Positions 12,400 through 25,338 of a DNA stretch of 64,000 bases are shown here, piece by piece. Numbering within the stretch: the stretch's first letter is position 1; every line of letters starts with the position of its first letter. The DNA is taken from positions 1,031,276 through 1,095,275 of the forward strand of contig LNAC01000339.1 of the NCBI GenBank assembly GCA_002007465.1, given 5' to 3'. Origin of the DNA: Ailurus styani. Lineage: Eukaryota > Chordata > Mammalia > Carnivora > Ailuridae. The position numbers and the translations under genes are program-made. The notes under the pieces were generated by a model. It was not told the DNA's origin and did no database searches. It was given only the letters and a program-made list of their open reading frames with translations.

Positions 12400-13175
12400 A
12401 TAATGATAAATCTCTCCTACATATATATATATAATTACCAAAAAAATACACCAAACAGACAGCAACACTTTTTTCAATAATAAAAGTTTTGAGATGAGAA
12501 AATTACAAAGGGTTAAGCATCAAAATTAACTGGTTTGGGTGCTTTTCTGGACAGATGCCCATCACCACCAACTCTGAAACTACCTTTGTGCAGATGACAC
12601 TAGCCTCCATGTCTGAGAATAACCAGTTGTTTTTTTCACAACCTATACCTATACCGAAACAACCAGGGAAGATGACTTGGCACCTTTCTCAGGATTACAT
12701 TTTATGTTAAAGGAGTCCCCCCTACACTGGTAAATGCAGTGAATAGAGTGCATTCCATTTCATTGAATCGCTTCTGTAGACATTCACAAAAGATCAGCTT
12801 CTGTGCACTTCAGTCAGACGTGCAGTTAGGAAAGTGCCATAAAACCTGTGTGAGCACCACCTGCATGTAAAAAATGCCAGCGATAACTTACCAAAATATT
12901 TCCAGTGAAAATATGACTTTGACCCAGATGGCAAAATAGGCTGCGTTGGCCATAAATCTGCAGGCAGTAAATTGGCAGGTGGTAAATCTGTTATCATTGC
13001 TACTGTTTTCTCAACACTTTATCTGTACAGCCTTTTCCTAAGAAAATAAAAATTCTGGAAATATGGAAGAAGAAACAAAACACTGACTGGAAACTCCAGT
13101 GTGAGGCTGTAACTTTCTTGAAATTTAGGAAACCTGTCCTTAGATATAGGCTCAAGTCTGAGACTGGAAAGTAGA
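12400..13175. other. Intron stretch, nothing recognised
   Basis: No gene or repeat identified apart from a short TA run (12421-12434). Confidence 0.5.
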
Positions 13176-13191
13176 AAAAAAAAGTGTTTGG

Positions 13192-13390
13192 GGGCGCCTG
13201 GGTGGCTCAGTCATTATGGCTGAGTCTGCCCTGCTCAGGTCATGATTCCAGAGTCCTGGGATCTAGCCCTGCATTGGGCTCCCTGCTCAGCAGGAAGCCT
13301 GCTTCTTCCTCTCCCACTTCCCCTGCTTGTGTTCCCCTCTCTCGCTGTGTCTCTCTCTGTCAAATAAATAAACAAAATCTAAAAAAAAGC
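13192..13390 (+). mobile_element. Can-SINE, older subfamily
   Basis: GGGCGCCTGGGTGGCTCAGT, body with CTCCCACTTCCCCTGCTTGTG (the non-CCTGCCTCTCTGCC form), tail TCAAATAAATAAACAAAATC. Similar AAAAAAGTGTT / AAAAAGGTGTT flanks suggest the target duplication. Confidence 0.95.
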
Positions 13391-13399
13391 AAAAAAGGT

Positions 13400-13975
13400 G
13401 TTCAGGGAATGGAAGATAAAATATATCAAAGGCCTCAAGTTCATTTCCTATAAGTTTGACAACAAGGATCACCCTGGAAATGCAAAGTCTATTGTCTTCT
13501 TTATAGAGAAAAGTAAACATTCCTTAAACATTTAATGTTTATTTATCTCCCAGCCTCTATCCTATATCACAGGGATATACCCAAAATGAGGGAAAGGGTA
13601 AACAAGGTTACTGTGAAGATGGTAAAATAAACTGTAGCCAATTTAGGAATAATTTGTGATCATCTTGTTTAAATTTCAGGGCAAGATGGTACCTTATTAA
13701 GTGGGGATTTGGTTTTCATCAGAAGAAAATGGATTTGTTCACTGTCCGTCATCCTATAAAGAGGAGTTTAATCCTGGAGCAAGAAATGAAGCAGAAATCT
13801 GGACTCTGGAGGGAAAAACCTCCATTACTTTTTAGACCGGGGATATTAGAGCCTGAACCTGAAACACACATTCCAGTAGTCAAGAAGAGCTTTCATATAT
13901 ATATAAAGTTAGATTAGGATCAAGTTATTCGACCCCCTTGATTCTTGGACCTGTGTATTCTTCTAGTCCGGGACA
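13400..13975. other. Intron stretch, nothing recognised
   Basis: No named repeat and no coding homology. Confidence 0.45.
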
Positions 13976-13979
13976 CAGC

Positions 13980-16900
13980 ACCATATAAAGGTTTTGATTC
14001 AGTGCATATTCTGGGTCCTGGAGAATGGTACCCCCTCTTTTCAGAATAGTACCTGCAACTTGGCATTTGAGCTATGCCTTCAGCAGGCTACTGTGACACA
14101 TCCTTAGGTCAGCAGTCTGGGTGAAGTGTGTGACACAATTACTGGATCACACAGTTATGGGTATGTTCATGCACCTCCTTTACTGTAAAAGGAGAACTCT
14201 GGTCAGTGGGATTCCATGCAAGTACATTGTGAGTCTTTGAAAACTGGGGCTGACTAAAGCCCTAATGGCAGGAAAAGAAAGCCTATATGAGGAATAGATG
14301 CCTATTCCTATGAAAACAAAACACTTGTCTTTCCAGGATGCAAAGGAAATTATGTAGTCAACTTGCCATTAAGTGGTTAGTCTCCTCAAGAAATCATGCC
14401 ATATCCACTGTTTAGCATTGGCTTCTGTTATGGGCAGTTGAACCCTTAGCAGTAACAGTAGCTAGATCAACCTTGATAAGTAGGAGTTGATGCTGTTGGA
14501 GCCATGTGTCATAGTTGCTATCATGTCTACCTTGTTTATGTGTCCATTGTGCCAGCACAAATGTGGCCAGTGACAGGAGTCATTTTATCTACCTGGTCAG
14601 ATCATTTTATCTACTTATTTTTTTAGTGCCTCTTCCATTATGGATTTTCTCCAGTGGTTATTAACAAGTAATACAAAGATCTTGCCACTTTGTGCCCACT
14701 CCCAAGCCATCCACTTGTTCCTCCCTCATTACTCCCTGCCTATAATATTCCAAACTTTGACTTGCAGGCCATTTGCATAGGCTACCTCTTAAATGTTTTC
14801 TGAGCCATATCTCTTTCCACAGAAAGTAGATGGTCAGTTTCACTGCCTGAATCTCCCCCTCATTGAGAGACTTTCCCTCACCACTGTCTTTTAAGGGTAT
14901 CCTGAGTACCCTAAGTCTATAATGCAGTCACTATGTATTTTTGACTCATATACAAAGGGAATCCTTCTGTAAGCCAAACTGGGACTATTTCCCCTACTAT
15001 CAATTGATCATGCCCCATCCCCATGTGGACTGGATGTGGGCCAAAGATAGGGGTACTGTTACAGTAGTAACATGCTGGGAGTCATGAGGTTCTGAACTAT
15101 CAGCTCATGTATCTTGCTTGCTTGTGTCTTCCTAGCCTGCTCATGTCCCATACTGAATGTACCACTTCAGTCTTATGATGGTTGCAGGGAGGGGTGCAGC
15201 AACAGTCCTTAGGACTTGGTGGATCTGAAAGGACCAAATTCATGACCATGTAATATCTGACAGTCATCATATGGTGTCTCATGATTCGGTGCTCTGTCTC
15301 TACCACGACCCAGGAGTGCACCAAGAGATGTTCTTCAAAGAGCATATTGTTCTTCCACTGCAGATGACATGGCATTCCCTCAGAATTGTAGGGTCCCATG
15401 CTATGATTCTCCTACTGGGGCTTGCCACAATTTCCATGTGGTATCTTTTCCCACCACTGATAGCTCCAAGATCATAGAGTCTACCAGATTTATGGCCCAA
15501 GTGATGGGGCTTTTGCACCTCAGCCTGGACCTGCTGCAAAGCTCTTTTCTTCACTCGGTTTTGCTCAAATATGTGTCAACCTTATGTGCTGACAAGTACA
15601 TTTCTAGGTATGGAATGAATATGTTCTGTTTTAGAACCTGAAATGACCCACTAGGACATTGTGTTTCTTTCTTTGTGTTAGAAAGTGCAAGATGAAATAA
15701 TTTGTCCTTTACTTAGTATCCTTCAAATTGTTTTGGACATGGCAAGACCTTTCATCTTGTCAAGTTTTTTCTCACTGGAATGCATGTGTTCTATGAAGGC
15801 CTCCAGAATGCCAGCTACCTCTTGCTCATCTGGCATGATCAATATAATGTCATTGATGTAATGGTTAATGTGAAGGACTATGGGTTGTCCAGATGGTTCA
15901 GATCTCTTCAGACTATATTATGACAGAGGGCAGAAGAGTTAACATAGCCCTGGGGCAAAACCATAAATTAATATTGTTGTTCAATCCATGTGAATGTGAA
16001 CTGTTTCTAATTCTTTTCTGACTGAGATAGAAAAGAATACATGTTCCAGAAAAATGGCTTCATACCAAGTTCCTGAGGCCATATTAATCTGCTCTAGCAA
16101 ATATACCACATCTGGCGTGGCAGCTGCAAAGGGACTATTACTGGGCTATGCTTGTAGTTATCTTTCAGGATTTATCTTGTTTCTCTAGCTTTCAGACTAG
16201 TGAATTAAATGATGATGTTATGAAAACAAATGCTCCTGCATCCTTTAGATCCATAATGATGGAACTTTTATCTCCAAATCCTTCTCCCAATCTCAGGATT
16301 CAACAATGTTTTTTATTCCCTGTTTTGTGGGTGTGCAGGGATTAGGCTTAGGGGCTTTCACTTGCTTTTACCCAGTATCATAGCTGTTACCCAGTGACCA
16401 AAGATCCAATAGCAGTTTCTCACCAAATTCTGAGTGTCATTCTTGACTACACATTTAAGGACAAGAGAAATGATAACTGGTGGATATACATAGGTAGACA
16501 TTGATTACAACTCCATTTATTCATTTATCATTATGCCCCATGTCTTCACTCTAACAAGGAGACCATGGTGATGGCTTCTGGATATCACTGTCAACTCACA
16601 CCCTATATCCAACAGTTGTCAATATATCTGACTATTTTCCTTTCCCAAGTAAATGCTCATAGTCCCTTTGAGTAAAGACTTGAGGAATCATGACCGTGTA
16701 CACTTGCCATACAATTGTGAGGTCCTTCCACCTGAACACCCTACTACACCTTCAGTGAATGGGTCTTCCCTCTGGAAACTGGCTGAGGTATGGAAACTGG
16801 GGAAGGATCATGAATTTTTATCCATATGGCTACCTTCATCATCCTGGGAATCTAAATTTGAGTTCTTTTGCTAGTACAAGTTGAATAGTATTCCTGTTGT

Positions 16901-18080
16901 TGGAAGCTTATTTATTTTGTACTTAAGGATGCCATGTTTTATTACCATCTTTATATTCATCTTTGGGTCATGCTTTCTTGAATGCCAGTCTGCTGCTTCA
17001 TTCAATACAAAAAAAAAAAAAAAAGCAAGCCCCTTGGATTCTGGTACTTGTAGTTTGTTAAACACTGACCTGACACTCAGTTTCAATTGTTTGGGAACCC
17101 TATCATCCATACTGATATTGGTGGGAAAAGATCTGTAATAGCCTCTACTCCTTCCAGCCATATTCAGAGAGCTACCACTGAATTTTTACTGAAGCTGGTG
17201 TCATTCTTTTAGTACATTTCTCAAGGCCTTAGTAAATAGTATGTCCTCTAGCCTTCATGAGGAGCATAATCATCTACTGGGTCTTTCAGCCATACATTGA
17301 ATATCCATTCCAGCGTTTCATCAAGTCTTCTAAACCTTTCCTCCAGAGATTTCCATGGCAATTCTGGCATTTCAACTTTGCTCAGTGTGTTTCATCACTT
17401 TTTCCATGATTCTAGGAGTCATCCTAGGAAGGAGTTCACATTATTTTCTGGGATGGATATTTGCTAGTTAAATCCAGTACCTTGGGAGGACACATTCCAG
17501 TCAATAATTTCCTCCCTATCCAGTTTTATTTTCCAGTCCTCTTGAATAAACATCCTTAAAATATAGTCCTATATACACTCACCCAACCCCTGTTGGTACT
17601 AACTAGGTCTGCCAGCTCCTTTAGGGTACAGACCACTTTATTCCACCTGGGTTAGGCTGGGACTGTCATATTTTAGGTCTAGTTCCAGGAGGGGTGGGAG
17701 CTCAGGTCTTAAGCTGGGTATATATTGCTTTGGATGAGAGAGGACTTTTCACTATCTTCCAGTAGGGCTGACATCAGGTGCAAGCTCTCAATAGGCTATA
17801 TTACAGTCTCCCAAACTCAGAGAGTCTGGAGAGTCATAATTTTTAGGGTCATGTACCCAGATATTTCCATGCTGACCTTGGCCTTAGTTGGTATTTAAAC
17901 TTCTTTCATGTTTGTACAATCTGACTATCAAATCCAGAACTGGGCCATCTGCTTTCTCCAGCCTCTCACTAGAGCAGATACTAAAACTTTGTATACAATC
18001 AGGGGGGCCCACTGGCTTCTCTATCTAGGTTTAAACTTCCTGTTACTCAATCTCAGCTGTTTTGTTTTGTTTTGTTTTTC
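13980..18080 (-). pseudogene. Antisense ERVL-type endogenous retrovirus pol remnant
   Basis: On the minus strand, LPQGYVNSSALCHNI (LPQG at 15947-15958) and HYINDIILIMPDEQ (YIND at 15849-15860) are reverse-transcriptase blocks B and C of the ERVL type. The two are one base out of register, so at least one indel lies between them. The active-site YxDD reads YIND, with the first Asp replaced by Asn. Flanking sequence on both sides has the texture of the rest of pol, and perhaps gag towards 18 kb, with stops in all frames. No LTR was recognised at either end. The element is inactive. Outer limits are approximate, since only the RT core is firmly shown. Confidence 0.8.
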
Positions 18081-18084
18081 TGTA

Positions 18085-18390
18085 GAGCAGTATCTTACAT
18101 TAGAAATATAACATGAGTCACATTGTACTTTCAAATATTTTCAGCAGTCATATTTTAAAAAGTAAAACTAAACAAAACAAAACAACATGAAATGAATGGA
18201 TATATTTTATTTAATACAATATATCCAAAATATCATTTCAACATGTAATCAGAATTTAAAAGTAATGAGATTTTTTATAATAAATCTTTAAAATTTCACA
18301 CAGTTCTCTCAGTTTGGACTAACCACATTTCAGTTGCATGATAGCCACACATGCAACTGGCTACTGCACTGGGAAGCACAGCTGTTGAGT
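18085..18390. mobile_element. Probable ancient hAT-type DNA transposon remnant
   Basis: TATTTTATTTAATACAATATATCCAAAATATCATTTCAACATGTAATC and later ACTAACCACATTTCAGTTGC ..ATAGCCACA.. CAACTGGCTACTGCACTGGG match the remembered text of a widespread mammalian non-autonomous DNA element. I cannot name the family with confidence. Confidence 0.55.
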
Positions 18391-18890
18391 ACCTGTGGTA
18401 CTTAGCAGTAGCCAAGTACCTCAGTTATTCTTCCATCTACTATTTTCTACATACATTTCAATAGCAACAGTGACATCAGCTGCTAGTATAGTCCTGCAAC
18501 AAAGAATAATTGAAAGAAAATAATAAAAGAACTGAAGTGAGTTAATTAAGGGTATTTGAAAGGAATTGATCTTATTGATGCATTTTGAAATCCAACTTGA
18601 GTAAAAAGCAAATTAAGGACATAAGGGGGGTGCTGACTGATAGTGGGAAACTAGCAAAATTCCATGACAGAGTAATAGGTTAAGTATTTTATAACCTGTA
18701 TGTATGATCCAATTTACCAAAGATCACTGGCTGACTTAAAGGGAGAGAAAAAGTGATAAATAGAAAAACAGGAGGAGGAGGATGTTGATGACATATTTTA
18801 CCATAACACATTGGATTAGGGAATTGTTTCCTTTGTATCCACAAGGAACAGAAACACTGATTGGAATCCTGATTGGAATTAGAGCATCTG
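18391..18890. other. Intron stretch, nothing recognised
   Basis: No gene or repeat family identified. Confidence 0.45.
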
Positions 18891-18896
18891 TAGGCA

Positions 18897-19290
18897 ATTC
18901 ATTCATTCATTCATTCATTCATTCATTTATGCATGCATATACTTATTCAATAAATATTAATTTAGCAACTACTGAGTGCCAGACACTTTTCAAAAAGCTG
19001 AAAAATAACAATAAACAAATTAAAAACTTTTACTTTCACAGGCTTACATTCTAGTGGAAGGGAGAAAGACCATACACAAGTGAATGAATGAATGAGTGAG
19101 GTGTTTTCAAATTTTAAGTACTACATTAAATAAATCAAATAGGGAGATAGTCACTGACTTGGGGCTGATATTGTGCAACAACTGTTGAATTAGGTCATCA
19201 AGGAAGGCCTCTCCAAGGTAGTGAAAATTGGCCTTCAGACTTCAAGGGTCACAAGGAACCACTTATACAAAAGAAATACTCTGGTCAGAG
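18897..19290 (-). mobile_element. L2 3' region, antisense, with (ATTC)n head
   Basis: (ATTC)n at 18897-18927, then TTCAATAAATATTAATTTAGCAACTACTGAGTGCCAGACAC, GCTTACATTCTAGTGGAAGGGAG and TCAAGGAAGGCCTCTCCAAGG. These are in the order of L2 reverse complement. Confidence 0.85.
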
Positions 19291-19294
19291 GAGA

Positions 19295-19465
19295 AAGTAG
19301 CTAGCTGTGTCATCTGCAATGAGAAAACTTCAAGTTTTGAGCTTTAATTCCTTCATTAATAAATAGTATTAATATTCCCTTCAAGTTCTCTATAAAAATA
19401 AATAACATACAGCACAAAGCCTAGGAGATAGTCAGTGACCATTAAAATGAGATTTGCCTTTAGTA
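19295..19465 (+). mobile_element. MIR fragment
   Basis: GCTGTGTCATCTGCAATGAGAAAACTTCAAG.. TTAATAAATAGTATTAATATTCCC.. GCACAAAGCCTAGGAGATAGTCAGTGACC follows the MIR 3' half. Confidence 0.6.
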
Positions 19466-19469
19466 TTTC

Positions 19470-20525
19470 TTTACAGAGCTGGTAAAACTCGGAAAGATTT
19501 AAGGGTAAATATGATCTACATTTTGTGCTGACTCCTTCCTTTCATTCCTGAAATTCCTATAAAGGTGTTTCACAAAGCCTTCAGCAGCAGTTTTTGCTGT
19601 TGTATTTGTTATTAAAAACCGCCAGAATATCAGTGGAAGTTTTTCTTGACAAGGAGGCCTAGGGATGTCCCCTTTATAGAAAAGCAAATTTGAGAAATCC
19701 CTAGCTTAATAATTAAGGGTTAACAAATTGGACAAGTCTGGGACAATATTCCTATTCCAGTAAACTCATTAAAAAGCTTTTATGTGTTTCAATAAAGTAT
19801 TTTTGATATGGTTTTAATACTCTCTCAGTTCTATCCATGGTAGTGATTAGATTACCTGACTGGAAAATTGTGAAATTAACTATAAGGTGAGTGGCTCAAA
19901 CATATACGAGATTGTGGAGGGAAAGCTCATGCTGTTAATTCCAGTCTCATGTAGTACAAAAAATGTGATTTTAAAAATATCATTACAATATCATTGAACA
20001 TGATTTTTGAAAGTTTAAAATGAACAGGAATGCTGCCATTGGCACCTAGAACACAAAGGAAAGCTCCACCTCAGTGCGGGAACACTCTTCGTACCCCAAA
20101 AGCTGCTCCTTTGTCTACCATTGCCAATCAAGTCAGAGTTTTAGTAACTATAAAGAGTACAGATTGCTAGCTTGAATAAATGAAAATGGATTATTTCCTC
20201 TAACGTAAAACAGCTCATGGCTGATAATCAACTTTATTTGGATCAACGATCTCAGTTCACCGATAGTAAAACCCTTCAGAAAATCTTTTCATACATAATG
20301 ACCATTTGTCTGAGATGGTTTTAGTTTCCCTCTGTACACCCATACTTTTCTCCTTCATTTTATACATTATTTTTTCCTTGACTTGCTCAACACAATTTTT
20401 CCTAAACTACAAATGTTTTAGGATCACAAGGGAGTAAAAGACTTTGAAAAGTCATAAGTTACATTTCTGTATCTGTAATTCAAGCCACACTGGAATCCCT
20501 TTAAAGTGTTGAGCATACACATGGT
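19470..20525. other. Intron stretch, nothing recognised
   Basis: No coding homology or repeat family identified. Confidence 0.5.
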
Positions 20526-20528
20526 CAT

Positions 20529-20529
<1 letters not shown>

Positions 20530-20562
<33 letters not shown>
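20530..20562. repeat. (CA)n microsatellite
   Basis: About 16 uninterrupted AC units. Confidence 0.97.
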
Positions 20563-20564
<2 letters not shown>

Positions 20565-20799
20565 CTTCTCAGTACCAAATTAGATATATCAGCTTTCTGT
20601 TGGCAGAAAATTATACACCATAGATAACAAGGATGTTACCATACAAACTGGGAGCACAGTTAATAAATTCCTATTTAATTTATTTACTATTGCTATGAGT
20701 ACCTTTGATGAAGATAATAATTTTTAGCTTTGGGATGTTTAAGTAGTACTTTTTGATCATATAAATGCATTACATTGTTAAGACTTGAAGGACTTCTTC

Positions 20800-20893
20800 A
20801 TTTATCATCACAACCCCAGTGCTTAAGATAGAGCCTATGAAATAAATGATCCACAAGAAATGGTTTGTGAATGAATGAATGAATGAATGAATG
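20800..20893 (+). mobile_element. L2 terminal fragment with (TGAA)n tail
   Basis: AAGATAGAGCCTATGAAATAAATGATCC.. ending in a perfect (TGAA) run at 20868-20893. This is the usual L2 terminal repeat, here expanded. Confidence 0.6.
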
Positions 20894-20894
20894 A

Positions 20895-21785
20895 TTATGG
20901 CAGCTTACGTTACTGTTACCATGTGGGTGGCGCATAAATCACTCTTTGGAAAGTGAGCTAAGTGGGATAGCTAGCTGAATTTCCACAGCAGTAAATTCCT
21001 AGAGATGTGACTAAGGGGGTCTATTATATCAGTTTTACTTAACTATTGTATCTGTTTACTTACCTGCTTGTGTAATGATGATGGGAGAAGTGTGAAGATA
21101 TAGGTTAATCAAAACCTCCAAAAAGCACAGCTTTCCACCAGGGCCCACAAGCCTCTGCAACACCAATAAATTGGAAACAAACAACGAATGGACGCATGGC
21201 CATTTTTCTTTCCTTTATATCCATCGCTTATCTTGTCACTCCCCCTGCTGTTGCTGCTTTTGCACACACGGAGATGTATGTTTAATAAGCAATAGGTGGA
21301 GATCTTTAAAGGGATGCTCTTCAATCACAATGCTGTTAAGGATCTAATCATGTAAATGGCAAAAACCACATACACACTCTTATTAGGTTTTGCTAGCCAG
21401 TGATGAATTGCCATATATAGAAAACAAGCTACAGATAGACGGGCATTGTTGTTGTCATTTTTATTTGCGTTGAGCTAATTTGGTGTGCATTGACTTAAAA
21501 GTTGTAGATAATTTACTCGTAGGGGAAGAAATCACACATCCTTTTAGGGTGACTACCACTCTGAAAGATCTCTCATTTCTCCCTATTGTTCTCCTTTGCT
21601 GAAATAACAATACGTAACAAGAAGTTGGAGGAAGTAATTATGCAAAAGATCCTATTCATTTTCACTTTAATGGTTTTAGAAGTTAAGAACGAGAGCTACC
21701 TTGGATTCAGAAGAGATGAAGCACATTGTTTTGTGTGTACGAAAGTTGTGCAGCTAGAGCAGAGAGCATAAAGAAGACTTGATGC
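20895..21785. other. Intron stretch, nothing recognised
   Basis: No named repeat. Base composition is mixed and there is no simple sequence. A comparison with other mammals would be the useful test for conserved non-coding elements here. Confidence 0.4.
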
Positions 21786-21789
21786 ACGT

Positions 21790-21985
21790 GTGTGGAATAG
21801 ACCGGGAGGCCTGAACCAACTGTGGGACTGGCAGGTTCCCTGACCTCTCTTCTCAAGCTATTTCCTCACCTGTAAATGGGGACATATTTACCTGTAACAA
21901 CGATTATGGGAAGTAAATAACATAATACAATTAAATCACCTAATTGGCACCATATAAGAGGCACTAGAAAATATCTGTTCTCATC
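21790..21985 (+). mobile_element. MIR
   Basis: TTCCCTGACCTCTCTTCTCAAGC, TTTCCTCACCTGTAAATGGGG, ATTATGGGAAGTAAATAACATAATAC, CCTAATTGGCACCATATAAGAGG match consecutive MIR sense landmarks. Confidence 0.8.
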
Positions 21986-22502
21986 TTCACTCGACGTAGG
22001 GGAGGGCAGAGCAGTCTTCAAAACAAAACTTGAAAAACTGGTAGCAGATGATGAAGAATGTAAAGTGAGTCCTGAATTTCATAAAGTTTGAAAAATCTTA
22101 ACACATATACTGCTCCTTTCACTGGATTCAATCCTCATTTTATATTATTACATGTGGTTGTCCCTCTTCTGAGTTCTAACTTTTTGCTGTTTGCTGGTAG
22201 TGTTCGTGGGGGGAGGGGTTGTTTTACTTTTCCCGGTGCAAAGTTGTATCATGCAGTTAGCAATTTTATACTTTAGGAACCAAGATCTTTTCTTATAGTC
22301 ATCTACCTTAGCGATGTTCTGTTTGATATAAATAAGTGAGGTTTTAATTTTTTTTAAGAATAATATGTAAGAATTGAGGATAAAATATTTTTTGGGTAGA
22401 GTATAATGAATTCTGATAGATGACCATCTGTTTATACTTTTCCTATTTATGAAAATAGGAAGAAAAAAAAAAGAGCCTCCTCAAAAAGCTCAGGGCTTCC
22501 TC

Positions 22503-22637
22503 AGGCGCCTGGGTGGCTCAGTTGGTTAAACGGCTGCCTTCTCAGGTCGTGATCCCGGGGTCCTGGGAGGGAGCCCCACATTAGCTCCCCGCTCAGCATG
22601 GAACCTGCTTCTCCCTCTCCCTCTGCCCCAGTCTCAT

Positions 22638-22683
<46 letters not shown>

Positions 22684-22732
22684 TCTCTAGTGCTCTCTCT
22701 CTCTCAAATAAGTAAATAAAATCTTTTAAAAA
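22503..22732 (+). mobile_element. Can-SINE with expanded (CT)n middle
   Basis: Head AGGCGCCTGGGTGGCTCAGT, TCGTGATCCCGGGGTCCTGG, a long (CT) run at about 22640-22690, and tail TCAAATAAGTAAATAAAATC. Confidence 0.95.
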
Positions 22733-22929
22733 AAATCTCTGGGATTCCTGATAGTCCCCCACTATTTTCCTCTAAGTTGCAGATGACCCTCTGTAGTGTG
22801 AAAGTTATTCATGTGGGGAATCAGAATAAGCCTTATTAAGAGAAACCACTTACCTGATCATCCCCTCTAGATTTCAGAATTATATTTCCAGTACTCAGTT
22901 GGGTCTCCTTGGTTGCAATGTTGATTTTA

Positions 22930-23292
22930 AAAATTTTTAAATGGTCTGCAACGACATGGGTGGAGCTAGAGAGTATTATGCTAAGCAAAATAGGTCAGAG
23001 AAAAATAAATACCATGTGATTTCATTCATATGTGGAATTTGAGAAACAAAACAAATGAGCAAAGGGGCAAAAAAGAGAGAGAGGCAACCCAAGAAACAGA
23101 CTCTTAATTACAGAGAACAACCCGATGGTCACCAGAGGGGAGGTGAGTGGGGGGAGTGGGTGAAATAGGTGGTGGGGATTGAGTTGTGTACCAGGTGTGG
23201 TACGGCTGTGTTGAATCACTACATTGTACACCGGAACGTAATATTACACTGTATGTCAACAAACCAGAATTTGAATAAAAACTTAAATTTTT
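22930..23292 (+). mobile_element. Carnivore L1 3' end
   Basis: ATGGGTGGAGCTAGAGAGTATTATGCTAAGC, ATACCATGTGATTTCATTCATATGTGG, GGAATTTGAGAAACAAAAC, GTGTACACC-type ACATTGTACACCGGAACG and ATGTCAACAAACCAGAATTTG. It ends in AATAAAAACTTAAATTTTTTT. Confidence 0.88.
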
Positions 23293-23516
23293 TTTGAAAT
23301 GATAAGTTACCTTAGACTTTGGAAATGTAAAGAAGGAGCATGAGTGTTACATTTTAAATTAAGGTCCTTATTAGCCATATTTTGGTGCCAGATTATGAAA
23401 AATTCAATGTTATCTGCTTCCTAGTAATTCTTCAAAATGCCTCATAGAATATTTCAAAATTAGATGGATTGTATCAGTGCAGTACTTAAATTTGTGTGGT
23501 ATACTAGCATTATTCA

Positions 23517-23755
23517 GTGGTGGTTAAGAACAGTGATTTTAGCCCCAAAAGACATCTAAGCTCAGCTCTGCCATGTACTGTCTCATAACTTTGGCAAATT
23601 ACTTAACTACTCATTTTTAAAAGTCTGTTATTCAGGAATGATAAAAATATCACTTATAGGGCCACTGTGAGGGTTAAGTGAGATAATGCATACCAATTGC
23701 TTACCATAGTTCTGGAAAAATAATGTTATCTTTAAATATGAACTATTATTTATTT
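23517..23755 (+). mobile_element. MIR, near full length
   Basis: Head GTGGTTAAGAACAGTGATTTTAGCC, core AGCTCAGCTCTGCCATGTACTG.. GGCAAATTACTTAACTACTC, then CACTGTGAGGGTTAAGTGAGATAATGC. Confidence 0.92.
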
Positions 23756-23835
23756 TATAACAATTTTCTGAGCCAGTTTATGGCTCTGACATGAGAAAGC
23801 TATATCCGAGGTGAGAAAAAAAATACCTGTCAGAT

Positions 23836-23870
23836 TTTTTTTTTTTTTTTTTTTTTTTGGTGGGAGGAGG
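23836..23870. repeat. Poly-T tract followed by G-rich run
   Basis: About 24 T followed by GGTGGGAGGAGGTGG. It could be the tail of an otherwise lost antisense retroelement, but no body is recognisable. Confidence 0.8.
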
Positions 23871-25335
23871 TGGTAGGATTTCCAAGGGGATTTTGAGTTG
23901 CAATTATTTCTTACATTACATAGATCTACACGCTCATTTGATACTTCTTATATTACAGTATTAAAAATCTTTATTACCTTAGGGCTTTACTCTGACCACT
24001 TTAAGCCCCAAATCATAGGGATTCCAATTTCAGTATGAAAGAGAGAACTTTAAAATGTTTTAATTCAAATGGTGCTTAGCTTCAGGAGTCAGATTTGTGC
24101 ATGTTTTATAATGTATTTTCTTAAAAAATCTCAATGTCATTTTAACCATGTTTTCTTGGCCAGACTGAGAAAAACAACTGATTAAAAGGATTAGGTCAGG
24201 GAACTAATACTGTCCAAATGGGCATAGCAAAGCCATTGTTTATTATGACATGATTTTAATGGCATAGCTTATGATAATTTATCACCCATCCCAAAATTGA
24301 GACTCTTGAATTAGATCTTCCTTAATTTTAGAAATAATTTTTTTTGGATGGGTGACAGTTACTTTGCATAAAGTTTCCTGCAAAAAAATAAATAAATTTT
24401 TATATCACTTTGAGATTATGTTCAATCATTTTAACTTTGATAATGAGAGTTTGAGAGGTTTGCAAAGGCAAATTTTCTATAGTTATTACTTTTTCATTAA
24501 GCACTTAATGTCTGCTTGCCTTTCTAATGCCTATTACTGAGTATGTGAATAAAAAGATTGTCATTTAAATAAACCAGGTGCACACAGATTTCAATTCTCC
24601 CCTATTATACATTACAGCAGGCAAATAGTTAAGCATTTTACAAAAAAGAAACATGAGACATTGTAAATAATTGTTTGCAAACTGCAATGAGCTTGCAATG
24701 AAATCTCTACCTGAACACAACATTCCAATTTTCTCTAAAATTGTGCTAGTGTGTTATCATTGAATACGTGATATTCAAAAAGAGTGTCAAGCCATCTCTG
24801 TGATTCCCCATGTGGACCTAACTTGGATGATATCTACATATGAATATATACTTTATTTACACTGTACTGTGAAGCCATCCACTGGGCCATGGCCAGCAGA
24901 TCTCAGGACTGCATTACATCTGTTCTTACTAATTAATTCACCTTTCACCATTCACAGTGTTGGAGAGATTGATTACAAGGCATGTGATTGCTATTTATTA
25001 TCAAGTTTATAACACATGAATAAACAAACACAGTATATAATAACTGTCATATTCTTAATAATTATTTCCAAATATTACATAGAAATGTTCACATAAATTA
25101 TCAGAATGGTAGGGCTATGATTTTTTATTCCATATTCCTCTCCCTAATAGCCTCATACATTTAGTCTTTCATTTAAGACTGATGCTTAATTTATTGTTTT
25201 ATTTTAATTCTATTTTCTATTTAACAAAATAGAAAATATTTTAATATAAAATTTAATGTTTTGTATTTACTCTATGGGTACTAGTAATACAAAGATGAAG
25301 GTAATTATTCTCTATCAGAGAAGAAAATCTAAATA
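23871..25335. other. AT-rich intron stretch, nothing recognised
   Basis: No repeat family or gene. It includes a 12-bp inverted repeat at 25211-25222/25227-25238. Confidence 0.5.
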
Positions 25336-25338
25336 CAT

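Noticed and set aside
15100..15641. Cluster of overlapping 84-99 residue open frames on both strands
   Set aside because: They fall within the antisense ERVL pol remnant and do not correspond to an intact retroviral or host protein. No complete gene is present.
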